Part shown: piece by piece, positions 16,957 through 26,069 of the stretch | Numbering within the stretch: position 1 is the stretch's first letter | Layout of the letters: every line of letters begins with the position of its first letter | Source: JAJRAN01 sp963827135 | Lineage (GTDB): Archaea; Thermoplasmatota; Thermoplasmata; Methanomassiliicoccales; UBA472 | Direction: 5' to 3' | DNA: 64,000 nucleotides | Assembly (NCBI GenBank): GCA_963827135.1 | Contig: CAWGZX010000003.1 | Location: forward strand, 62,001 to 126,000 | Program-made: the position numbers and the translations under genes | Notes under the pieces: generated by a model | Seen by the model: only the letters and a program-made list of their open reading frames with translations | Told to the model about the DNA's origin: nothing | The model's database searches: none

Positions 16957-18171
16957 TCAATCCTCCCTTTGGCGCCTCGGCAGCCTCGCCCTCTTAGAGA
17001 TGATGGCGTCCTGGTAGTATTTCACCATCCGCCTGGCCTCCTCCCGCTGCGAGAATTGCTCGGCACGTATCCTCGCTCTATGTCTCAGTTCCGGAGAGGC
17101 GTCCAAGCCCTTCACGACGGCTGAGCACCAGCTCTCCTCCTCATCGTCGAACAAGAACCCATTGACGCCGTCCCGGACGATCTCGGCGACCGCCCTATAG
17201 TTGATACCGACCACCGGTTTCCCGCAGGCCATGGCCTCTAGGACCACTAGCCCTTGGGTCTCGAATTTGGAGGCGATGGTGAAGACATCGCAGGCCGAAT
17301 AGAACAATGGCAGCTCAGCGTCCGGAACGAAGCCGGTGAATACGACCTTATCCGAGATCCCCAATTCATGGACGGCCTTAACATGGTAGTCCTTCGCCGG
17401 TCCTTCGCCCGCCACCATAAGCCTTAGTTCAGGCATCCTTTCAGAAAGTTTGGCGAACCCCTTGATCACCATGTCCATGTTCTTCTCCAAGGCGATCCGG
17501 CCCAGGTGCAGGATGACCTTCTTGTCCTGGAGACCGTACTTCTCCCGGATCGAGCTGGCATCAATACCAGGCTGGAACCGGGCCAGGTCCACGCCAGTTG
17601 GGACGACCTCGATGTGACGGATGCTTGGGACATAGCTGAGAAGGCTCTCCTTGATCGTCTCCGTAGGGGCTATGACGACCTCCGACCGATGCAGTAGGCT
17701 GCGGAAGTAGATCCACATCAATCTGACCAGCACCTCGTCAGGCAGGCCAGAGAAGTTGTAGAATCTCACGGCCTCGGTGACGTTGGTGTGCCAGGTGGTC
17801 ACCACCGGCTTCTTCAAGGTCCTTCCGGCGAACATTGTGCGGAGGGCCATGAAGGCCAGCCCGTGATTGTGGATGACGTCGATCCCGAGCTTATCGAGGA
17901 TCTCGCATTTGTTGGTCGGAAACATGGGGACGCGGTATCCCTGGTAGCGGCGAAAGCTGACAGAGCGGAAATAATAGACTCCCGGCTCTCTGTCCTTATC
18001 GTACTTGGGAGCCGGTGCGAACACGAATACCTCATGACCAAGCGCTTCCAGCTCTCCCTTCAGGAGCTGGATGGAGGTCACCACCCCATCTCGGGTGGGC
18101 AGGTAGGTGTCGGTAAAGAAGGCGATTCGCAGTCGACCACCCTCAACCGAAGATACCACGGATCTTCTCAA
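16957..18171 (-). CDS. GT4-family glycosyltransferase (diacylglycerol glucosyltransferase-like)
   Basis: About 400 residues. The N-terminal RIAFFTDTYLPTRDGVVTSI motif is typical of GT4 enzymes that glycosylate phosphatidylinositol or diacylglycerol (PimB/MgdA-like), and FTIASKFETQGLVVLEAMACGKPVVG holds the E-x7-E signature. The start is uncertain: TTG at 18171 overlaps the upstream thiDN gene by 29 bases, GTG at 18159 is another option, and the conserved part begins at about residue 14. Same direction as the DedA and second GT4 genes downstream. Confidence 0.88.
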   Translation of the reverse strand: MRRSVVSSVEGGRLRIAFFTDTYLPTRDGVVTSIQLLKGELEALGHEVFVFAPAPKYDKDREPGVYYFRSVSFRRYQGYRVPMFPTNKCEILDKLGIDVIHNHGLAFMALRTMFAGRTLKKPVVTTWHTNVTEAVRFYNFSGLPDEVLVRLMWIYFRSLLHRSEVVIAPTETIKESLLSYVPSIRHIEVVPTGVDLARFQPGIDASSIREKYGLQDKKVILHLGRIALEKNMDMVIKGFAKLSERMPELRLMVAGEGPAKDYHVKAVHELGISDKVVFTGFVPDAELPLFYSACDVFTIASKFETQGLVVLEAMACGKPVVGINYRAVAEIVRDGVNGFLFDDEEESWCSAVVKGLDASPELRHRARIRAEQFSQREEARRMVKYYQDAIISKRARLPRRQRED

Positions 18172-19453
18172 GAACGTTCGATGGGCTTTCCCCTAGCACC
18201 CTGATCATTGGCTCCTTCCCCACTCCCCCTTGGTCGAATATCACATCTGGGACAAATCCTAGAGCCTCGATCGCCGAGGCCGTGCCCCATTCCATGGTCT
18301 TAACCTGCTTCGGCTCTTCGCTCCTGTCGAAGCAGCCGATGCTAAGGCCCAGCCCCCTCAACCTCGATATATTTACTTCAGAGTAGCGCAGGTTGAGAGC
18401 GGACCGTATCCCAGGGTCGTACCGCATGGCGGTGAGCACTATCCTAGCCACATGCCTTGAGCTCCCGAAGGCCAAGCATCCGGTTCGGGTAGCCCCTTCG
18501 CCCTTGCCCACGATCCTTCCCTCCAGTCCGCACACGTCCTCATAATATCTGGCATGTGGGAGCGCATAGACGAAGTTCATACCCACCTCGGGCACAAGGT
18601 CCCGGGTAAGCCGCGTCTCGAGGCGCGCTATGGCTTCCTCCAGCTCGACCAGGGTTATGTACCTCTGCGATTCGCGTTTCAAGGTGGCCAGGGAGTCCAG
18701 GAGCTCGAGACCTCCTCCGACTGGATAATGAGCGAGCATGGAGTCCATCAATCTGGAACGGGCCGAGATGACCGCCTCTTTTATCCCCGTCCCAAGCGCC
18801 AGATATCCCACTATGTAGGATGAGAGATTGCATCCGCTACCATGGACCTTCACGTCGATCCGCGGAGCGTGGACCTCGACGAACTCATCCTCGAAGAACA
18901 ACAGGTCCGTCACCTGCTCGCCCTCGAAATGACCTCCTTTCAACAGAACGGCCCGAGCTCCAAGCTCCTGTATATTGCGGCAAGCTTTCCTCGCCTCGGT
19001 CAGGCTCTTGATCCTCTTTCCCACCAGTGCCTCTGCCTCGGCCCGGTTCGGCGTGACCAGGGATGCTAGCGGGATGACCTCATCCTTGAGCACCTTCAGA
19101 AGGCTCTTGGTATGGAGGGAATCTCCGACCCCAGCCACCAATACCGGGTCGACGACCAATGGTATCCCCTCCGTGGCCAATCGTCCTGCCACTGCAGAAG
19201 CTATCTCCTTCGAATAGAGCATTCCGGTCTTCGCCGCGGCGACCTCAGCATCACCGAGAACTGCCTCCAGTTGCGAAAGAACATGTTCGATCGGTAGTGG
19301 TAGAATAGACGATACGCTCTGGGTATTCTGGGAGGTTATGCATGTTATGACGCTGGCAGGATGTACGCCCATTGATGCCAGGGCTTTGATGTCAGCTTGA
19401 ATGCCTGCCCCACCGATGGAGTCTGAGCCTGCGATGGTCAATGTGACGACCAT
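18143..19453 (-). CDS. thiDN: ThiD-ThiN fusion: HMP-P kinase / thiamine-phosphate synthase
   Basis: 436 residues. Residues 1-265 are the HMP/HMP-P kinase ThiD of the ribokinase superfamily (TIAGSDSIGGAGIQADIKA at the N-terminus, VHGSGCNLSSYIVGYLALG as the anion-hole region). Residues 275-436 are ThiN, the archaeal thiamine-phosphate synthase that replaces ThiE (VGKGEGATRTGCLAFGSS, FDQGGVGKEPMIRVLG). The fusion makes HMP-PP and joins it to the thiazole. The end overlaps the glycosyltransferase start, so they may share a transcript although functions differ. Confidence 0.94.
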   Translation of the reverse strand: MVVTLTIAGSDSIGGAGIQADIKALASMGVHPASVITCITSQNTQSVSSILPLPIEHVLSQLEAVLGDAEVAAAKTGMLYSKEIASAVAGRLATEGIPLVVDPVLVAGVGDSLHTKSLLKVLKDEVIPLASLVTPNRAEAEALVGKRIKSLTEARKACRNIQELGARAVLLKGGHFEGEQVTDLLFFEDEFVEVHAPRIDVKVHGSGCNLSSYIVGYLALGTGIKEAVISARSRLMDSMLAHYPVGGGLELLDSLATLKRESQRYITLVELEEAIARLETRLTRDLVPEVGMNFVYALPHARYYEDVCGLEGRIVGKGEGATRTGCLAFGSSRHVARIVLTAMRYDPGIRSALNLRYSEVNISRLRGLGLSIGCFDRSEEPKQVKTMEWGTASAIEALGFVPDVIFDQGGVGKEPMIRVLGESPSNVLEKIRGIFG

Positions 19454-19700
19454 GAACCGAAAAACGCTTCGAGTATTATTATCTCCTTGCTATCAGGACC
19501 TGCAATTTCAATAAACGGAGCACGTCCTGCAATTCGGCCTTCAATTAAGGCTGGTGGATTCTTACTTCACTCGGTATGCTAGGGCGCATTTGAAATTTAT
19601 GGGATAGATGCTACGAATTCCGACACACCAGTACGATTTTTGAAAAAATGTGATTCGTAACTCGGAAATGTTAAATAGACACCGTCTCATCAAAAAAGCG

Positions 19701-20069
19701 ATGAAAGCGACCAGCGGGCACTTCGTGTTAAAGAACAAGAAGGACTACCGCGACATCGCAAAGGTTTTCCCTGAGGTGCTCACCACCTTCCTCGAGGAGT
19801 CAGATCAGATGCCCGAGGACGATGACGTGCTTCAGATGTTCATCCAGCTTAACCAGGTCGATCTCAATAAGAATGGCAAGCCAGAAGGGTATAACCGCAA
19901 GGGAAGGATGCGCCTCGTCTTCCCTCTGAATCGGAAGGAGTTCTACATCCGGGCGATGACCAAGAGCAGCGAGGTCGTCAGAATAACTGAGAAGATAAGC
20001 AAGATCCTGAGCAAGGGTGGAGTAGACCACGAGCTGGAATGGAACGCCCTCTCTATGATAGAGGAATGA
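19701..20069 (+). CDS. Conserved hypothetical protein, 122 residues
   Basis: Function not recognised. A small soluble, charged protein with an alpha/beta pattern (KDYRDIAKVFPEVLTTFLEESD, MRLVFPLNRKEFYIRAMTK). The frame opens at GTG 19650, but a TTAAATA at 19671-19677 would place transcription start near the ATG at 19701, so I take a leaderless start there; ATG at 19668 is the alternative. The stop is 20 bases before the LUD fusion gene, suggesting one transcript. Confidence 0.65.
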   Translation: MKATSGHFVLKNKKDYRDIAKVFPEVLTTFLEESDQMPEDDDVLQMFIQLNQVDLNKNGKPEGYNRKGRMRLVFPLNRKEFYIRAMTKSSEVVRITEKISKILSKGGVDHELEWNALSMIEE

Positions 20070-20089
20070 TTCATACCTGAGGATTGGCC

Positions 20090-22117
20090 ATGGCCGAGGA
20101 TCTCGATGAACGGAAGCCATGGAATGAAAGGATAAAGGCCAGATCATCAGACCCTGCCCGCCTCGAGGGTATGAGGGCGGCTTTCAGGAGCACGCTCGAT
20201 CGCCAGAAAGAGAATAGGCATCGGCTTCCAGACCTCGAGGAGAGGAGGGAGAGGGCCAAAAGGTCCAAGCAGGCTGGAGTCAGGGATGAACGCCTTCTTT
20301 CGATGGCTCTAGACAACCTCCGGGCCAACAAGATACGCGTCCTCGGGCCATTCCCCAAGAAGGAAGCCCAAGAGGCGATCCTGTCTGAGATCGGGACCGA
20401 GAGGTTAGTGGTCAAATCCAAATCCAACGTTACCAAGGAGCTGGAGCTGACCAAGTTCCTTGAGAGGAAGGGGATCCAAGTCATCGAGACCGATGCAGGT
20501 GATCGGATCATCCAGATAGGGAAGGTGAAGCAGGCGCATCCTACAGGCCCTGCAGCCGACCTCACCCGATACGATGTCGCTAGGATAATGTCCGATTACC
20601 TTGGGAGAGAGGTGGACCCTGATCCGAACTCCCTAACCCAGGTCATCCGCGAGGACGTGCGCCATTACATCGAGCGAGCTGGGATCGGCATCACTGGAAC
20701 GAACTTCATCGCTGCAGAGGAAGGGGCGGCAGTGATCCTCCACAACGAAGGCAATGCGGCCGAATGTGCCAGGCGTCCGATGAAGCACATCATCGTCGCC
20801 TCGACGGACAAGGTCGTCCTCAACCTCGAGGAGTCGATGAACCTCGCGAAGCTTCAGGCATACTACGCCACGGGCAAGCTGGTGAGCCAGTACATCAACG
20901 TCATCAGCGGGCCGAGCATGACCGCGGACATCGAGAAGGAGACCTACTATGGAATGCACGGCCCGAAGGAGGTCGTCCTGGTACTGGTGGACAACAATCG
21001 CTCAACGATAGCGGCCAGGGAGATCCTTGAGTGCTTCAATTGCGGTTCATGCCTACTCAGATGTCCGGTCTATGACGTGGTGGGTAAGGACTTCGGTGGA
21101 CCAGCTTATTTGGGAGGAAGGGGCGTCGCCTTCACCGCATGCATCGACGACGCAAGAACCGCGGTTGATTCCGGCCTGTCCCTATGCACCAATTGCGGGC
21201 TTTGCATCGAGATGTGCCCGGTCCGCATCGATACCCCGGGCCATGTGCAGAAGGCTAGGAAGGCAGCTACCGGCTCAGGGCTTCTACCTACGGCGGAGCA
21301 GAAGGTCGTGTCCAAGAGCATCAGGAATTATCACAATCCCTGGTTGCAGCCGCGCTCAGCGAGGGCGAGATGGGCCGAGGGCCTCGACCTACCGACCAAA
21401 GGTAGAACCTTGTTCTTCGCAGGTTGCTCCTCATCGCTGCTGCATCCAGACATGCCCCGGGCTGTGGTCGAGGTCCTGGCCTCGGCCGGCATGGACGTAT
21501 GCTACTTGGGGAAGGACGAGGTCTGCTGCGGGTCCACGCTCCTCAAGATCGGCGAGGAGGGTTTATTCCTCAAGAACGCCGAGGAGAGCGCTAAGCGCAT
21601 CAGGGACACCAAGGCCAAGAAGGTGATCACCTCCTGCCCCGGGTGCTACCGCACCCTGCTCATGTACAAGGACCTCGTGGACGGGTTCGATGTCGAGGTG
21701 GAGCATGTCTCGCAGACGATGGCGCGGCTCCTGGACGAAGGCAAATTGAAATTGGAGGCCTTGGATGTCGAGGTGACCTATCACGACCCGTGCGAGCTAG
21801 GTAGGCTGGGGGGCGTGTTCGAAGAGCCGAGGAAGGTCCTCAGGTCCGTGCCTAAGCTCCGGCTCAAGGAGATGGAGGAGAACAGGTCCCTTTCCCAGTG
21901 CTGTGGCTCCGGGGGCGGGGTAAAGACCGCCCACCCCGAACTGGCCACCAGCATCGGCGCCAAGCGTTTGACGGCGGCTGAGCGGACCGGCGCCAAGGTC
22001 CTGGTGACCAGCTGTCCCTGGTGCCTCACGAACCTCCGCGACTCCAGTAAGAAGAAGGGGTCGGGCCTGGAGATATGCGACCTGATGGTCCTTCTACGGC
22101 GCGCCATCCCCAGCTGA
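20090..22117 (+). CDS. LUD domain / ferredoxin / double-CCG fusion oxidoreductase
   Basis: About 675 residues. Residues 60-300 form a LUD domain like LutB; C315, C318, C321, C325 and C366, C369, C372, C376 bind two [4Fe-4S] clusters (CFNCGSCLLRCP, CTNCGLCIEMCP); the C-terminal 240 residues carry two CCG domains (EVCCGSTLL with CPGCYRTL, QCCGSGGG with CPWCLTNL) as in LutA, GlpC and HdrB/HdrD. It thus joins parts that are separate LutA and LutB in bacteria. The likely role is electron transfer during oxidation of lactate or another hydroxy-acid, or heterodisulfide-like chemistry. Start at ATG 20090, 6 bases after GAGGA. The 3' end overlaps convergent argH by 24 bases. Confidence 0.88.
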   Translation: MAEDLDERKPWNERIKARSSDPARLEGMRAAFRSTLDRQKENRHRLPDLEERRERAKRSKQAGVRDERLLSMALDNLRANKIRVLGPFPKKEAQEAILSEIGTERLVVKSKSNVTKELELTKFLERKGIQVIETDAGDRIIQIGKVKQAHPTGPAADLTRYDVARIMSDYLGREVDPDPNSLTQVIREDVRHYIERAGIGITGTNFIAAEEGAAVILHNEGNAAECARRPMKHIIVASTDKVVLNLEESMNLAKLQAYYATGKLVSQYINVISGPSMTADIEKETYYGMHGPKEVVLVLVDNNRSTIAAREILECFNCGSCLLRCPVYDVVGKDFGGPAYLGGRGVAFTACIDDARTAVDSGLSLCTNCGLCIEMCPVRIDTPGHVQKARKAATGSGLLPTAEQKVVSKSIRNYHNPWLQPRSARARWAEGLDLPTKGRTLFFAGCSSSLLHPDMPRAVVEVLASAGMDVCYLGKDEVCCGSTLLKIGEEGLFLKNAEESAKRIRDTKAKKVITSCPGCYRTLLMYKDLVDGFDVEVEHVSQTMARLLDEGKLKLEALDVEVTYHDPCELGRLGGVFEEPRKVLRSVPKLRLKEMEENRSLSQCCGSGGGVKTAHPELATSIGAKRLTAAERTGAKVLVTSCPWCLTNLRDSSKKKGSGLEICDLMVLLRRAIPS

Positions 22118-23556
22118 TACAACGGACTCGAAGGCCTGGCGCAGCTTGGAGCGCAGGACGGAGACGCGCTCCTCCTTCTCCGCCACATCCTTTTTCAGTT
22201 TTGCCATCTGGACCTTGACCATCTTCATCGATGTGCCGCCGTAGGAATCGCGGCGGGAGATGCAGCTCTCCACCGCCAGGGCAGGGTAGACGTCCTTGCC
22301 GATCAGCTTGGAGAAGCGGCGCAGCTCCTTCAGCTCCAACTCCTCGATGCCTTTACCCCCGCCAATGGCGAAGCGCACGACCTTCCCGGTGACCTCATGC
22401 GCGGAGCGGAAGGGCATTCCCTTGGTTACCAGGTAATCCGCCAGCTCGGTGGCGTTCAGGTAGCCCTTCTGCGTGGCCTGCAGCATCCTGGCAGGGTCGA
22501 ACACCAAGGTCGCCACCATGCGCACTGTGATATCAAGGCAGGATGCCAAGGTGTCAGCGCAGCGGAACGCCACGCCCTTGTCCTCCTGCAGGTCGCGGTT
22601 GTAGCTCAAGGGCAGGGAACGCATCAGCGTCAGCATGGAGCCGACGTCCCCGATCGCCAAGGCTGAGCGCCCCCGCACCAGCTCGGCCACGTCCGGGTTC
22701 TTCTTCTGAGGCATGATGGAGCTGCCGGTGGCGTACTTGTCGTCCACCTCCACGAATCCGAACTCGGGCGAGGACCAGAGCACGACCTCCTCGCAGAGGG
22801 AGCTCAGGTGGACCATGGCCAGGGCGCAATCGAAGGTCAGCTCCGCGGCGAAGTCCCGGTCGCTCACTCCGTCCATGGAGTTGTCGCAAGGGGAATCGAA
22901 TCCTAGGGACTCGGCCACGTACCGGCGGTCGATGTCGTAGGTGGTCCCGGCAAGTGCCGCGGAGCCCAGCGGGCAGACGTTGATGCGCTTGTAGCAGTCC
23001 AAGAGCCTGTCCACGTCCCGTCCGAAGCGCTGCGCATGCGCCAGCAGGTGGTGGGCCAAGGTCACCGGCTGCGCGTGCTGGGTGTGCGTGAACCCGGGCA
23101 AGATGACATCCTGATTCCTCTTGGCCTGCGCCATGAGCGCCTTCTGCAGCTCTATGAGGTAGGACCCGATCTCCAGTACCAGCTCGCGGGAGTACATGCG
23201 GAAGTCGGTGGCCACCTGGTCATTGCGGCTGCGGGCCGTGTGCAGGCGTCCCCCGCCTCCCCGATGCGGTCGGTGAGGGCCACCTCCACATTGGTATGGA
23301 CGTCCTCCTGCCCCTGATCGAATTCCAGCTCCCCATCCTCGAGCGAAGCCAGGAGCTCCCGCAACCCGCGGAGGATGAGGTCGACGTCCGCCTTGGGCAG
23401 AATGCCCTGCTTGCCGAGCATGCGCGCATGCGCCATCGAGCCGACTATGTCGTACCAGGCCATGCGAGAATCGACGTCCAGGGAGGAGGTGAAGTCGAGA
23501 GTCTCGCTGCTCATCCCGCCCTTGAAGCGCCCCGACCACAGCTCCTTCTGCGTCAC
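22094..23556 (-). CDS. argH: Argininosuccinate lyase, frameshifted in this sequence
   Basis: Last step of arginine synthesis. The N-terminal part (MTQKELWSGRFKGGMSSETL to VEVALTDRIGEAG) is in one frame from GTG 23556; from GRLHTARSRNDQVATD onward the protein continues in another frame to 22094. The break falls in a run of five C at 23250-23254 (five G in the gene) where six would restore EAGGRLHTARSRND. The signature GSSIMPQKKNPD and all catalytic regions are otherwise intact, about 487 residues in total. The GTGA overlap with argG shows translational coupling. A base-call error is more likely than true loss in a complete arginine cluster. Confidence 0.9.
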
Positions 23557-24788
23557 TTCTTCTTCACCTTTTGCACCGCCGCCACGGTCTTCAGCGGGAG
23601 TCCCCAGACGTAGATGAACCCCTTGGCCGAGGTGTGGTCGAACTGGTCCCCGGTCGCGTAGGTGGCGAGGCCGTGGTCGTACATGGAATAGGGGGACTTG
23701 CGGCCCACGATCTGCGCCGTGCCCTTAAAGAGACGGACACGCACCGTGCCGGTGACGAACTCCTGCGTCTTGTCGATGAACGAGTCGAGGCACTCCTTGA
23801 GCGTGGAGAACCATAGGCCGTCATAGGCCAGCTCGGCGTACTTCTGGTCCACCTCCGCCTTGAACTTGAGGACGTCCTTCGGGAGGACCATCTTCTCCAG
23901 GTCCTTGTGCGCCGAGATGAGGACCACCGCGGCGGGCGCCTCGTAGTTCTCGCGCGACTTGATGCCTACCAGGCGATCCTCGATGTGATCGATGCGGCCT
24001 ACACCGTGCTTCCCCGCGAGCTCGTTGAGCCTCTGGACCAGCGCCACCCCGCCCATCTTCTTGCCGTTGAGGGACACGGGCACGCCCTTCTCGAACCCGA
24101 TCTCCACGTACTCGGGCCGGTCCGGCGCCTTGTCCGGGAAGACCGTCCACTCGAAAGCGTCCTCAGGAGGCTCTTTCCAGGCGTCCTCGAGGATGCCGCA
24201 TTCGATGCTCCTCCCCCAAAGGTTCTCGTCCGTGGAGTACGGACATTGCTTCTTCACGCGGATGGGGATGCCATGCTCCTTGGCGTAATCGATCTCGTCC
24301 TCGCGGGTCATCACCCATTCGCGCATGGGAGCGATGATGCCCAGTTCAGGTGCGAGGGCGCCGATAGAGACGTCAAACCTAACTTGGTCGTTGCCTTTGG
24401 CGGTGCAGCCATGGGCGATGAAGGACGCGCCCTCCTTCTTGGCAACGTCCACGAGCAGCTTGGCTATCAAAGGGCGGGCGATGGAAGTGCAGACGGGGTA
24501 GGAGCCCTCGTACATCGCATTGGCCTTCAGGGCGGGCCAACAGTACTCATTGACGAACTCGTCCTTGGCGTCGAGGGCGTAGGCGCTGACCACCCCGATC
24601 TTGTTCGCCCTGTCTATGTTATCCTTCATATCCACGTCGGGCTGTCCGACATCGACCGAGACGGCGATCACGTCGAGGTCGTACTTGTCTTGGAGCCAGC
24701 GGATGGCCACCGAAGTGTCCAATCCTCCGGAGTAAGCTAGAACCACTCTCTTGCGACCGCTCATCTTGCTGGCCTTGCTGGATACCAT
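23553..24788 (-). CDS. argG: Argininosuccinate synthase
   Basis: Joins citrulline and aspartate using ATP. About 411 residues with the N-type ATP pyrophosphatase loop (VVLAYSGGLDTSVAIRWL) and the conserved GCTAKGNDQVRFD and YSTDENLWGRSIECG motifs. The frame is open upstream, but ATG at 24786-24788 is preceded by GAGGA with 6-base spacing and lies shortly after a TATA box at 24816-24825. The gene overlaps argH by 4 bases. Divergent from argC across a region with tandem candidate operators. Confidence 0.95.
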   Translation of the reverse strand: MVSSKASKMSGRKRVVLAYSGGLDTSVAIRWLQDKYDLDVIAVSVDVGQPDVDMKDNIDRANKIGVVSAYALDAKDEFVNEYCWPALKANAMYEGSYPVCTSIARPLIAKLLVDVAKKEGASFIAHGCTAKGNDQVRFDVSIGALAPELGIIAPMREWVMTREDEIDYAKEHGIPIRVKKQCPYSTDENLWGRSIECGILEDAWKEPPEDAFEWTVFPDKAPDRPEYVEIGFEKGVPVSLNGKKMGGVALVQRLNELAGKHGVGRIDHIEDRLVGIKSRENYEAPAAVVLISAHKDLEKMVLPKDVLKFKAEVDQKYAELAYDGLWFSTLKECLDSFIDKTQEFVTGTVRVRLFKGTAQIVGRKSPYSMYDHGLATYATGDQFDHTSAKGFIYVWGLPLKTVAAVQKVKKK

Positions 24789-24815
24789 TGGAATCCTCGG
24801 TGCTACCTGGAACTG

Positions 24816-24825
24816 TTTATTAAGC
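24816..24825 (-). promoter_or_regulatory. TATA box for argGH
   Basis: CTTAATAAAC on the minus strand, about 28 bases before the argG start, implying a short leader. Confidence 0.5.
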
Positions 24826-24897
24826 GTTGCTGATACGCTAACGACATCCGAAGCGACCAGGGGTCTCTTTTGCGACAAGTATCGAGCCAGCGGTCAC

Positions 24898-24944
24898 AAT
24901 GTCCCGTTCGGGAACGATTGGAAACTGAGAATGTCCCGTTTGGG
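24898..24944. promoter_or_regulatory. Tandem candidate operators between argG and argC
   Basis: Two copies of AATGTCCCGTTYGGG at 24898-24912 and 24930-24944, 32 bases apart start to start (three helical turns). The first contains the palindrome TCCCGTTCGGGA. The pair ends 8 bases before the argC TATA-like element, so a regulator bound here could control argC and perhaps argG. Confidence 0.55.
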
Positions 24945-24951
24945 TCATCAT

Positions 24952-24960
24952 TCTTTTAAT
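24952..24960 (+). promoter_or_regulatory. TATA box for the argCJBD operon
   Basis: TCTTTTAAT, about 90 bases before the argC ATG. Confidence 0.45.
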
Positions 24961-25045
24961 AGTACCTCTTAATCAGCGAGAATCCATAATCCCATCCAGG
25001 AGCGCAGGCTGTTGGTCGCTCCGGGGTGGGGGCAGAGGAACCAGA

Positions 25046-26065
25046 ATGATCAAGGCAGCCATCGTGGGAGGCTCGGGCTATATCGGAGGGGAGCTAGCGC
25101 GCCTGTTGTGCCGCCACCCCAAAATCAGCCTCGAGGCCATGACCTCACGCCAGAACGCGGGAGCGAAGGTCTCGCAGGTGATGACGTACCTGGAAGGTTT
25201 CGTCGACCTGAGGTTCGAGGAGAGGCTAGGAGACGGGAGCTATGACCTGGTCTTCGTCGCGGCGCCTCATGGCGCGTCGATGGAGGTCGTCCCTGAGCTC
25301 CTGAAGCGCGACCTGAGGGTCGTGGACCTTTCAGGCGATTACCGCCTCGCCGATCCAGTCATCTACAGGAAGTGGTACGGGCTAGAGCACAAGGACGTGG
25401 ACAATCTTGGAGGATCGGTGTACGGCATTCCGGAGCTGTTCCACCAGAGCATCGCCAGCGCCCGACTGCTCGCTAACCCAGGATGCTACCCCACCTGCTC
25501 ATCTCTCGGACTGGCCCCGCTATTCGCCAAAGGGCTGGCCGAGCCGCACGCCGTCATCGACGCCAAGTCAGGGACCTCGGGGGCGGGCCAGCAGCCCACG
25601 CCCATCACCCATCACCCAGCTTGCGCGTCCCAAATCACACCATATAAGGTGGGCTCGCACCGCCACGCACCCGAGATCCAGATGGTACTGGAACGCTTAT
25701 CCAAAGGAGATGTGGACGTGGTCTTCTCCCCCCATCTCCTGCCCATCGTGAGAGGGATGCTGTGCACATCCTATGTGCGCTTGAAGAGGCAAATGGACAT
25801 CGATGAGGTCCAATCGCTCTACCGTGAATATTACTATGGAAGCAAGTTCGTGCGCATCGTAACGGGAGCGCCGTCCATCGCCTCGGTGGTGGGGTCGAAC
25901 TTCTGCGAGATCGGCCTGGCCAAGGCGGGAAAGGACACCGTGGTGGCGATGAGCGCCATCGACAACCTGGTCAAGGGCGGCAGCGGTCAGGCGGTGCAGA
26001 ACGCCAACATCATGTTCGGATTCGAAGAGTCGTCAGGCCTGGATTTCCCAGGGCTGGGAGTGTGA
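25046..26065 (+). CDS. argC: N-acetyl-gamma-glutamyl-phosphate reductase
   Basis: 339 residues. Reduces N-acetylglutamyl phosphate with NADPH. N-terminal Rossmann motif AIVGGSGYIGGELARLL; catalytic C147 in ANPGCYPTC; AKSGTSGAG and GSHRHAPEI motifs follow. ATG at 25046 with the upstream purine tract GGCAGAGGAA. First gene of argC-J-B-D; its stop lies 4 bases before the argJ ATG. Confidence 0.96.
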   Translation: MIKAAIVGGSGYIGGELARLLCRHPKISLEAMTSRQNAGAKVSQVMTYLEGFVDLRFEERLGDGSYDLVFVAAPHGASMEVVPELLKRDLRVVDLSGDYRLADPVIYRKWYGLEHKDVDNLGGSVYGIPELFHQSIASARLLANPGCYPTCSSLGLAPLFAKGLAEPHAVIDAKSGTSGAGQQPTPITHHPACASQITPYKVGSHRHAPEIQMVLERLSKGDVDVVFSPHLLPIVRGMLCTSYVRLKRQMDIDEVQSLYREYYYGSKFVRIVTGAPSIASVVGSNFCEIGLAKAGKDTVVAMSAIDNLVKGGSGQAVQNANIMFGFEESSGLDFPGLGV

Positions 26066-26069
26066 GGGA

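Noticed and set aside
23907..24740. 277-codon plus-strand frame opposite argG
   Set aside because: Mirror of argG codon structure; no homology recognised.
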